DNA of 17,057 bases. Source: Mageeibacillus sp. UBA5442. Its GTDB lineage: Bacteria > Bacillota > Clostridia > Saccharofermentanales > DTU023. Shown one piece after another: positions 7,287-14,170 of the stretch. The first letter of the stretch is position 1, and each line of letters begins with the position of its first letter. Location: assembly GCA_002427475.1 (NCBI GenBank), contig DIRG01000048.1, forward strand, positions 1,664 to 18,720, given 5' to 3'. The position numbers were made by a program, and so were the translations under genes. The notes beneath the pieces are model-generated. The model saw only the letters and a list, made by a program, of their open reading frames with translations. It did not search any database and was not told the DNA's origin.

Positions 7287-9569
7287 TTAACGTCCATAAT
7301 CATGCAAAGCAAACTCGACTGAAGGATCAAAACCCGAGAATCTAATGCGGTGAAAATGTATCGCCCCTGTCCCTCCCCGATCGCTCAGTTGGAAACTCAG
7401 CCGCACGATCTGGGCGCGGTTAACAGTTATCTCATCTAATCGCCATAACAAATTTTGATCGCGAAAATCGTCTTTAATAATTTGCGGCGACGCTTCATAC
7501 TTTACACCATTCGCATCTTCAATTCTTAGGATCAATCTCTTATCTCTGTGGTCCGGATTCTTCAAGATCAGGTTCATGCGGCTGAAAGGTTCCAGATTTA
7601 AAGGCGGATAGGCGGATTCATAATCCAGATAAGGGCCAAATTCGAGGATCCTATCATCAGCATTGCGGTATTCCAGACACAAACCTTTCCACGAGTCTAT
7701 GTCGCGTGCTTCCAAGAAGGAAAATTTGCCACGCCCTCGCCAAACCTGCCAGAGATTTTCCTTGTCCGGCCAGTCCGTCTTTTTTACACGCGGTTCATCA
7801 TCATCGATCGATTTTTTCCAAATCATCTGCTCTAGCTGATCCATGTCTGCCCAAGGCGTCGGTTTCAAGAAAAGGGACTCGCCCAGATCCAGACGGAACG
7901 GCACAACCGGAAGCCCGTTCGAACCGTAGAGGTTTGCGTGGCTGTTGAAGTTGTCAAAGGCATAAGTCAAAGATTCAGGATTGTCTATTTCATCGTGCCA
8001 GACCAAAACTCTTACACCATAAAGTATGCGAGCCTGCGCAGGAATAAAAACACGGTTCTCTCCACAGATGGAGAAGCCTTTAAGCTCAGTTTCTCCGGCC
8101 GGCAAACGCAGCCCTCCGCCCTGCACGGCACTATCCGTGAAATTGATCATCCATTTATTGCCGACCTGTTCCAACGAAACCGGTTCAGGTGCAGAAGTTG
8201 AGACGCCTTCTTCACCGCATAAGCCGCGAGCAATTAACGCCATGCGCGCACCAAGCTGCAGCTTGGCCCAAGGGGTAAGCGCTAGGCACACGGATTCATC
8301 TTTCTGATAATCAAGCGGCAAGTCATACTGTGTCACAAGGCCGCAAGATACGTCCAGACAGTGATGACAACGGGTCAGCATTTCATTAAAAACCGCGAGA
8401 TCATAAGGACCAAGATCACGATATAAATAAGACTGGAGATGAGCGTAGATAAAATGTAGACTCTCATCTGCGGGAATAAACAATTCCTTAAAGCTGGCAA
8501 CTAATTCTTCGAGGGCTCTGCTATAAAAATCCGGACTATCAACATCGCTCTCACCGTGAAGCCAAAGTACACCGCGCAAAGCCATACCCACTAATGGAGA
8601 CAGCTTGTGGTTGAACATGGCACCCGGTTGGTTTTTCGGATCGAAGACACGCAGCAAGGGAACTGTGCGTTTGTGCACCATGGTTCGCCTTACCTGAGGA
8701 CGAGGGATCAGCGTGGAGCTCGACTCCACCGCATCGGGTTGTCTGCCGTCCAGCAGAGCAGCCGTTTGTGGCCGCACGCTACGATGTCTGGCGAAAGCCT
8801 CTTCCTCCGACAAACCCTCTTCCTTAACTGTTCTTTCTATTGATTCAAGATTCCACGTATCATCGTCGCGATAAAGCTTCAACTCCCGGACATGGCTTTT
8901 CAAAATAGGGTCTTTCTCCAAAACCTCTCGTGGTAGCCACGAATGAATATGCGTTCCCGGGCAAGCAGCGTTGATGATTCCAATCGGCACATTGATAGAC
9001 TGTGAGAGATGCCAAGCGAAAGAAAAAGCCGCCGCCGACACATCTTTAACCAAATGAACCTGATTGCCGCGCAACCAAAAAGCATCCGCCGCTTCACCCA
9101 AAGGATAGGGACTATAGCTCGGAGTACTGGCGCTGAGGCCATTTTCATTCATTTGGAAAAAGCGTATATTTTCAAGATTAATAGCTTTATCCAATAACTG
9201 ATCCACATCAGATTCGCGCACAGTTTGCGCCATATTATCTTGACCGGCAGCTAACCAGACTTCACCGACCAAAACATCCTGGAGAATGATCTCATATTCA
9301 GTACTGGAGACTTTAATAATATATTTATCGAAAGATGCTTCCAATGCCGGAAGCTTTATCTGAAAGTAACCGTCTCTCTCTGTAACGTCGTCCTCTTCAT
9401 ATATAATTCCGTAACGGCTGGCATTTTCCAGTGCACTGGCTTCATCTAGAGCTTGCCGCTCTATACTCAGATGCACTTTGCTTTCTTCCGGCGCAAAACC
9501 ATATAAGCGGCTGACCACGCCTTGCTGTAAGACCATGCCATCGCGAAACACCGTTGCCAATTTGATCAC
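7287..9569 (-). CDS. Sialate O-acetylesterase-like protein, catalytic residues replaced
   Basis: A 760-residue homologue of the SGNH-fold sialate O-acetylesterase/acetylxylan esterase family, which normally removes acetyl groups from sugars. Family landmarks are clear: FRDGMVLQQ at the start, GEVWLAAGQ (102-110), PIGIINAACPGTHIHSW (195-211), RGVLWLHGES (332-341), and NPESLTYAFDNFNSHANLYG (530-549). The nucleophile position, normally GQSNM, reads GQDNM (Asp111). The late DIHP motif reads ALTP (430-433), so the expected Asp and His are Ala and Thr. All three expected catalytic residues are therefore altered. About 190 residues (from 570) form an extra C-terminal part rich in beta-strand patterns that resembles a carbohydrate-binding sandwich. 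No signal peptide is seen, so it should be cytoplasmic. The start is a GTG with AGGAG 9 nt upstream. It probably begins a transcript that runs into valS. The family call is firm; enzyme activity is doubtful. Confidence 0.85.
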   Translation of the reverse strand: MIKLATVFRDGMVLQQGVVSRLYGFAPEESKVHLSIERQALDEASALENASRYGIIYEEDDVTERDGYFQIKLPALEASFDKYIIKVSSTEYEIILQDVLVGEVWLAAGQDNMAQTVRESDVDQLLDKAINLENIRFFQMNENGLSASTPSYSPYPLGEAADAFWLRGNQVHLVKDVSAAAFSFAWHLSQSINVPIGIINAACPGTHIHSWLPREVLEKDPILKSHVRELKLYRDDDTWNLESIERTVKEEGLSEEEAFARHRSVRPQTAALLDGRQPDAVESSSTLIPRPQVRRTMVHKRTVPLLRVFDPKNQPGAMFNHKLSPLVGMALRGVLWLHGESDVDSPDFYSRALEELVASFKELFIPADESLHFIYAHLQSYLYRDLGPYDLAVFNEMLTRCHHCLDVSCGLVTQYDLPLDYQKDESVCLALTPWAKLQLGARMALIARGLCGEEGVSTSAPEPVSLEQVGNKWMINFTDSAVQGGGLRLPAGETELKGFSICGENRVFIPAQARILYGVRVLVWHDEIDNPESLTYAFDNFNSHANLYGSNGLPVVPFRLDLGESLFLKPTPWADMDQLEQMIWKKSIDDDEPRVKKTDWPDKENLWQVWRGRGKFSFLEARDIDSWKGLCLEYRNADDRILEFGPYLDYESAYPPLNLEPFSRMNLILKNPDHRDKRLILRIEDANGVKYEASPQIIKDDFRDQNLLWRLDEITVNRAQIVRLSFQLSDRGGTGAIHFHRIRFSGFDPSVEFALHDYGR

Positions 9570-9646
9570 TGCATCACTCCTGCTTTTTCGAAATTAATCC
9601 ATTTTTCAAGTATAAGTTAATAACGCAAAGTAAATATCATCTAAAC

Positions 9647-9652
9647 ATTATA
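9647..9652 (-). promoter_or_regulatory. Probable -10 box before the esterase-like gene
   Basis: The 110-bp gap holds a perfect TATAAT on the - strand, about 78 bp before the GTG start. No good -35 is present at 17 bp (the hexamer is TATATG-like), so it may need an activator; direct repeats sit just upstream. Confidence 0.42.
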
Positions 9653-9655
9653 CAC

Positions 9656-9684
9656 AGATCAGCTCAATTCATATAGAGATCAGC
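9656..9684 (-). repeat. Two direct repeats GCTGATCT, 21 bp apart
   Basis: The 8-mer GCTGATCT occurs on the - strand at 9677-9684 and 9656-9663, exactly 21 bp (about two helical turns) apart. The second copy ends 3 bp before the TATAAT box and the first overlaps the stop codon of the upstream gene. This spacing would suit a regulator bound on one DNA face, but two short copies could arise by chance. Confidence 0.35.
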
Positions 9685-12289
9685 GATCTTCGTCTGCCAA
9701 GATTACTTTGTGCCTAATCACCCGAATAGCGTTCACTTCCTCTTCCGTCAAAGCTCCTCGTTCCTGTAGAGCCTCTAGGAAATTATCAGGCCGCAGATTG
9801 TCCCTGCTCCCCGCTACGCTAAGCAGCCGAACGCAATCTTCGGAAAGCTCTTTTGACTCTAAAATCTGGGCAGCTAAGTCGAGTTCACGGCTTTTGCCTT
9901 TACGCGTCCTTGTAAAAAAGACCGGCTCTCCGGTAAAAACTTCCCTATAGGCTGAGCCGACTCCCTTACCGACGAACTCATATTCAGCCGCTTCAACTAA
10001 GGACATGATACTCTTTCTGTGTCCAAGATCAATGTATTCAGCGTGTTCGATACTCATGCCGGCTGGCAGTTGAGAATTAAGTCGCTCCACAGCTGTATCC
10101 AGATCTATCTCTTCGGTCAGAGTTAGTTCGAAAGGCTCGAAACGAGTTTCAATACCACAAGCAACAGGCAATGCGAAGACCAGCTGCGGTCTGGGGTTAT
10201 ACGCCTGCTCGCTCCAGGCCAGTGGCCAGTCGGCCCTAGCCAAGGCGCGCTCAAAGAGGCGCATCATGTCCAAATGGGCCAGGTAAACCGGGGCACCGCT
10301 ACGAGCATAGAAAAGCCGTACTTTCCGCATTTGCTCCGGATCAATCTCAGGTGTAGCTATCTTGACTTCACTTAAAGAGAGCTCAGCAGCTTCTTGCTCT
10401 AAAACGGGCTCATCCTCCACCTGCTCTTGCCATTGCAGACAGATACCACAGTGTTCGCTCTGTAAGCCGCAGTAGCTGCACTGATCCATGCATGAAGCAC
10501 TTGTCTTACCTTCCATAGCCAGCTGTAGCTCACGCAGCAAAAAGCGCTTGTTGACGCGGACATCCATATGATCCCAAGGCAAGGCTTCATCTGTACTGCG
10601 AGCACGTGTGTAATCATCACTGCTCAAACCGTTAGCCGCCAGCGCTTGATCCCAACGTTCCGCGGAGAAGTGTTCATGCCAAGCATCGAGAAAACTGCCA
10701 TCACGCCACGCTTGTTCAATTACAGGTGCCAAACGGCGGTCGCCGCGAGCTAACACCCCTTCGATACGTGAACTCTCGTATTCATGCCACTGCAAGCTAA
10801 TACGGCGATCACGCAGCAAGTCTGTCAGCAGACGCACTCTTTCTTTCATCTGAGTGGGAGTGATCTGTTCTGCCCACTGGAAGGGTGTCCAAGGTTTCGG
10901 AATAAAGAAGGAGATGGCTGCGCTTATCTTGGGTTGTCGTTTGCGCTCTTCTGGCGGAATCTCTTTCCAGACATTCAGAACTTTCCAGCAGAGATCGGCA
11001 ATCCCCCTAACGTCTTCCTCTGTCTCGCTTGGTAGTCCCAACATGAAATATAATTTGATATTGGTCCAGCCGCCTCGGAAAGCAATATCGCAAGCCTGCA
11101 GCAGATCCTCCTCCGTAATATTCTTGTTGACAACATCGCGCAAGCGCTGAGTGCCGGCTTCAGGGGCGAAGGTCAAACCCGCTTTGCGCGTGCCGGAGAT
11201 CTGTTCCATTAAATCAAAATCAAAGGAGTCCAAGCGTAAGGACGGTAAAGATAAATTGACATGACAATTTGCCGTTTTTTCGATTAGAGCCGGCATCAGG
11301 CGATCCCGCTCACTATAATCGCTACTCGAGAGGGACAGCAGACCCAATTCGTCCGCACCGGTCGAGTCTAGAAGTTTTTCCGTATATTCAGTCAAGGTCG
11401 TGAGAGAACGTTCACGCACTGGGCGGTAAGTATAGCCCGCCTGGCAGAAACGGCAACCGCGCGAGCAGCCGCGGAAGAGTTCCAGCACCGCACGATCATG
11501 CACAACTTCCATCAAAGGCAGTAGTGGCTCCGTAGGATAGATTATTTCATCGAGATCCGGCTCAAAGCGTCTTATGATTTTTGCAGGGGCTGCAGGGTTG
11601 AGCGGCTTCAGTTCAACGAAGCCGGTTTCGTCATAGACAGCTTCATAAAAACCCGGTACATAGATCCCCTCAATCGTTGACGCTGCCCGTAAAAAGGCTT
11701 CTCGCGAGTCTCCGCGGGCTTTATGCTCGCGAAAGACTTCCAACAATTCAGCTAAGGCCGTCTCTCCTTCGCCCAATTGGATCAAATCGAAAAACTCAGC
11801 CATCGGCTCAAGATTACAGGTAATCGGTCCTCCCGCAATCAGGAGCGGGTGGGAATCATCACGCTCTGATCGAGAGAATGGGATCGCTGCCAGATTCAGC
11901 ATTTCCAAGACTGCAGTATATGAGAGCTCATAATGTAGGCTGAAGGCTAACACATCAAAGTCACTCAGAGGAGTGCCTGACTCGATAGACTCCAACAGGA
12001 TCTGCTCTTCTCGCAAAATTTCACGCATATCCGGTGCCGGCATGAAAGCACGTTCACAGTACATCCCTTCTTGGGCGTTAACTGCTTGGTAGAGGATCTG
12101 CAATGCCAGATTAGACATACCAATTTCATATAAATCAGGGAAACAAAAAGCCACGTGCAGACGTTCCTGCGGGCTGAGCTGAGCAAAGCTCTCTGACTTA
12201 TCTATTAGGTTCCATTCGCCACCGACATAGCGGCTCGGCTTTTCTACGCGTTGCAAAATTGAACGCGTTTGCATTCTTTTTTTATTCAT
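9680..12289 (-). CDS. Fused B12-type radical SAM protein with DUF2344 domain
   Basis: An 869-residue protein joining two modules often encoded as separate genes. Residues about 1-620 match the TIGR03960 radical SAM family: an N-terminal cobalamin-binding-like region with PDLYEIGMSN (51-60), where the usual B12 ligand His of DxHxxG is Tyr, then the 4Fe-4S motif C275-x3-C279-x2-C282, then a second Cys cluster at 600, 604, 607, 614 and 617 that could hold another metal centre. Residues about 655-869 match DUF2344 (TIGR03936 family). The reaction and substrate are not known to me; its usual neighbours in Clostridia (ribonuclease G and the L21/L27 genes) suggest a link to RNA or ribosomes, but they are absent here. 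It starts 10 bp after the pgi stop with no strong ribosome binding site, so translation may depend on pgi. Confidence 0.9.
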   Translation of the reverse strand: MNKKRMQTRSILQRVEKPSRYVGGEWNLIDKSESFAQLSPQERLHVAFCFPDLYEIGMSNLALQILYQAVNAQEGMYCERAFMPAPDMREILREEQILLESIESGTPLSDFDVLAFSLHYELSYTAVLEMLNLAAIPFSRSERDDSHPLLIAGGPITCNLEPMAEFFDLIQLGEGETALAELLEVFREHKARGDSREAFLRAASTIEGIYVPGFYEAVYDETGFVELKPLNPAAPAKIIRRFEPDLDEIIYPTEPLLPLMEVVHDRAVLELFRGCSRGCRFCQAGYTYRPVRERSLTTLTEYTEKLLDSTGADELGLLSLSSSDYSERDRLMPALIEKTANCHVNLSLPSLRLDSFDFDLMEQISGTRKAGLTFAPEAGTQRLRDVVNKNITEEDLLQACDIAFRGGWTNIKLYFMLGLPSETEEDVRGIADLCWKVLNVWKEIPPEERKRQPKISAAISFFIPKPWTPFQWAEQITPTQMKERVRLLTDLLRDRRISLQWHEYESSRIEGVLARGDRRLAPVIEQAWRDGSFLDAWHEHFSAERWDQALAANGLSSDDYTRARSTDEALPWDHMDVRVNKRFLLRELQLAMEGKTSASCMDQCSYCGLQSEHCGICLQWQEQVEDEPVLEQEAAELSLSEVKIATPEIDPEQMRKVRLFYARSGAPVYLAHLDMMRLFERALARADWPLAWSEQAYNPRPQLVFALPVACGIETRFEPFELTLTEEIDLDTAVERLNSQLPAGMSIEHAEYIDLGHRKSIMSLVEAAEYEFVGKGVGSAYREVFTGEPVFFTRTRKGKSRELDLAAQILESKELSEDCVRLLSVAGSRDNLRPDNFLEALQERGALTEEEVNAIRVIRHKVILADEDR

Positions 12290-12299
12290 TATTTATCGA

Positions 12300-13652
12300 T
12301 TATTTTTCTTTCAGTTCTTCTAAGAGTAGTGCACGTTCTTCTTCAAAACCCGGCTTACCCAGAAGTGCGAACATATTCTTTTTATAGGCTTCAACTCCGG
12401 GCTGATCGAAGGGGTTGATAGCGTCAAGATAACCACTGAGGGCACAGGCTTTTTCAAAGAAGTAAATGAGAGCACCTATATGTGCAGGAGAACGCTGTGT
12501 GACTTCTAAGCTCAAATTAGGCACTCCACCGCGCACATGCGCCATACTGGTTCCCAGTGCTGCTGTGCGATTGATTTCGTGCAAGCTCTTGCCGGCAAGA
12601 TAATTCAGCTGATCCGAATCATCCTCTTGCAGTGGCACCTTCAATTCGCGTATGGAAGATTTAAAGAGAATCGCGGTCTCAAACAGTATCCTTCTGCCTT
12701 CCTGGATGTATTGTCCGAGCGAGTGCAAATCGGTAGTAAAGTTCGCCCCTGCGGGGAAAATACCGCGACCGTTCTTACCTTCACTTTCGCCGAAAAGCTG
12801 CTTCCACCACTCAGTAAACATCGCCATCGAAGGCTCGTAATTCACCATCATCTCCATGAGATAGCCGCGTTGGGCCAACACATGGCGCATCAACGCATAG
12901 TGCACGCAGTCGTTTATATTTTCAGGTTCAAATTTCAGATATTTCTCGTACGCCCACTCAGCACCGCCTAGGAGATCGCGGATAGGAATACCTGCAACGG
13001 CAATTGGCAGCAATCCAACTGCGCTCAAGACAGAATAGCGTCCACCGATATCGTCAGGCACAACGAAGGAGCTGACTCCGGCCTCATCTGCGTAAGTGCG
13101 CAAAGCACCCCTCTCAGCATCCGTTGTCACGACGATGCGTTGCTTCACTTCTTCAGGACCGTATTTCTTCTCCATGAAAGAGCGCAAAACGCGAAAGGCG
13201 ATGGCGGTTTCAGTGGTTGTCCCGGATTTGGAAACTACATTGAGGCTGACATCGTAATCTTCGATAATATCGCAAAGCTCAGCTAGGTAATCTTCACTGA
13301 GTTGATGTCCGGCGAAAAGGACTAAAGGAGCGCCACGCTGCGACTTGTTCATAAATGTCGGGAAATGATGATTGCAGGCTTCGATGACTGCTCTGGCACC
13401 CAGATAGGAGCCTCCGATACCTAAAACCAAAAATATATCGCTGGACTCACGCAGCCTAGCTGCTACCGCTTCAATTTCCCGCAGATTCTCTTCCGTGTTT
13501 ATCCGGGGCAGATGATACCAACCTGAGTATTCAGCTCCCGGTCCGGTTCCGCTTTCCAATTGCTTGTGAGCAGTTGCCATAAACGGAAGTAAATTCTCAA
13601 GCTCTTCTTCCGAGATAAAGGGCATTGCTTGTTGGGTCTTAAGGCTCAACAT
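12300..13652 (-). CDS. pgi: Glucose-6-phosphate isomerase
   Basis: Interconverts glucose 6-phosphate and fructose 6-phosphate in glycolysis. It has 450 residues, the short form typical of Bacillota. SIS-domain and active-site motifs are intact: LGIGGSYLGAR (78-87), SKSGTTTET (141-149) at the phosphate site, GGRYS (203-207), FGESEGK with Glu289/Glu291, TTDLHSLGQ with His310, and VEAYKKN near Lys424-425. The ATG at 13652 follows GGAGG by 8 nt; another ATG at 13657 is out of frame and soon stops. It appears to have its own promoter region after a terminator and to be cotranscribed with the radical SAM gene. Confidence 0.97.
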   Translation of the reverse strand: MLSLKTQQAMPFISEEELENLLPFMATAHKQLESGTGPGAEYSGWYHLPRINTEENLREIEAVAARLRESSDIFLVLGIGGSYLGARAVIEACNHHFPTFMNKSQRGAPLVLFAGHQLSEDYLAELCDIIEDYDVSLNVVSKSGTTTETAIAFRVLRSFMEKKYGPEEVKQRIVVTTDAERGALRTYADEAGVSSFVVPDDIGGRYSVLSAVGLLPIAVAGIPIRDLLGGAEWAYEKYLKFEPENINDCVHYALMRHVLAQRGYLMEMMVNYEPSMAMFTEWWKQLFGESEGKNGRGIFPAGANFTTDLHSLGQYIQEGRRILFETAILFKSSIRELKVPLQEDDSDQLNYLAGKSLHEINRTAALGTSMAHVRGGVPNLSLEVTQRSPAHIGALIYFFEKACALSGYLDAINPFDQPGVEAYKKNMFALLGKPGFEEERALLLEELKEK

Positions 13653-13678
13653 GGCATGATCCTCCTTTTTTTCTAGAT

Positions 13679-13721
13679 ATTATAAGTGATATACATTATT
13701 GTGCATTCTCACGTCATTATA
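13679..13721 (-). promoter_or_regulatory. Promoter region of pgi with two TATAAT boxes
   Basis: Two perfect TATAAT hexamers on the - strand lie at 13716-13721 and 13679-13684, about 64 and 27 bp before the pgi start. Neither has a good -35 (best match poor), but the AT-rich gap after a terminator makes a promoter here likely. Confidence 0.4.
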
Positions 13722-13734
13722 GCGAATATTTGAG

Positions 13735-13770
13735 AAAAAAAGCCGGCCGCAGCACGCTGGCTACGCCAGG
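13735..13770 (-). terminator. Probable intrinsic terminator after the NfeD-like gene
   Basis: On the - strand a GC-rich stretch after the NfeD-like stop can fold (CTGGC-GTA-GCCAG, and GCCAGC pairing with GCTGCGGC through a bulge) and is followed by seven T (13735-13741). The exact stem is uncertain, but GC-rich pairing plus the T run fits a terminator that separates uvrA-clp-nfeD from pgi. Confidence 0.5.
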
Positions 13771-13774
13771 TCGC

Positions 13775-14170
13775 TTATTTCTTATCACTAGCGTAAGTAT
13801 CAACTGCAGCCCGCACTCGATAGAGTTCGTTGTTACCACCAATCACTCTGACTGATCTGCCTTTCGATATAATTTGCGTGGAAATGGCCGGGTAAACTTC
13901 GAAGGACGACTTATCCGTGCCACCTAAGGCAATTTCATCTTCCTTTTCCGAAGACAAGGCGGAGCGAATCTGCCCAATAGCATTGGGACGCAACTCAGTC
14001 ACTGCTATTGCACGCATGCCGACCAGCGTGTCATCGTTCTTTTTGATCTCATTCTTGGCCGCTGATTCGACCTTACGGCGTAGCCGCCTGAAAACAAAAA
14101 GTGCTAGCCCTAATGCAAGTAGGGCTAGCAGCAGTATACGTACTATTTGGCTAATCTCAGGAATACTCAT
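13775..14170 (-). CDS. Small membrane-anchored NfeD-like protein
   Basis: A 131-residue protein with one N-terminal hydrophobic helix (about 8-27), a strongly basic stretch (RRLRRK) placing the rest in the cytoplasm, and a C-terminal part with an NfeD-type OB-fold pattern: LVGMRAIAVTELRPNAIGQI, then ISKGRSVRVIGGNNELYRV. NfeD domains are thought to assist membrane proteases or stomatin-like proteins. Its ATG overlaps the stop of the Clp ATPase gene as ATGA, so the two are probably translationally coupled, which fits a shared role in protein quality control. The family usually has more membrane helices, so this is a minimal or divergent form. An 11-bp hairpin lies inside its membrane-helix codons. 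Confidence 0.6.
   Translation of the reverse strand: MSIPEISQIVRILLLALLALGLALFVFRRLRRKVESAAKNEIKKNDDTLVGMRAIAVTELRPNAIGQIRSALSSEKEDEIALGGTDKSSFEVYPAISTQIISKGRSVRVIGGNNELYRVRAAVDTYASDKK
14091..14130 (-). terminator. Intragenic hairpin with T-rich tail inside the NfeD-like gene
   Basis: TGCTAGCCCTA (14102-14112) and TAGGGCTAGCA (14120-14130) form a perfect 11-bp stem with a 7-nt loop. On the - strand it is followed by CTTTTTGTTTTC. This has the shape of an intrinsic terminator, yet it lies 40-80 nt inside the coding sequence. Translating ribosomes would disrupt it, so it could act as an attenuator that stops transcription after the Clp gene. Confidence 0.5.
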
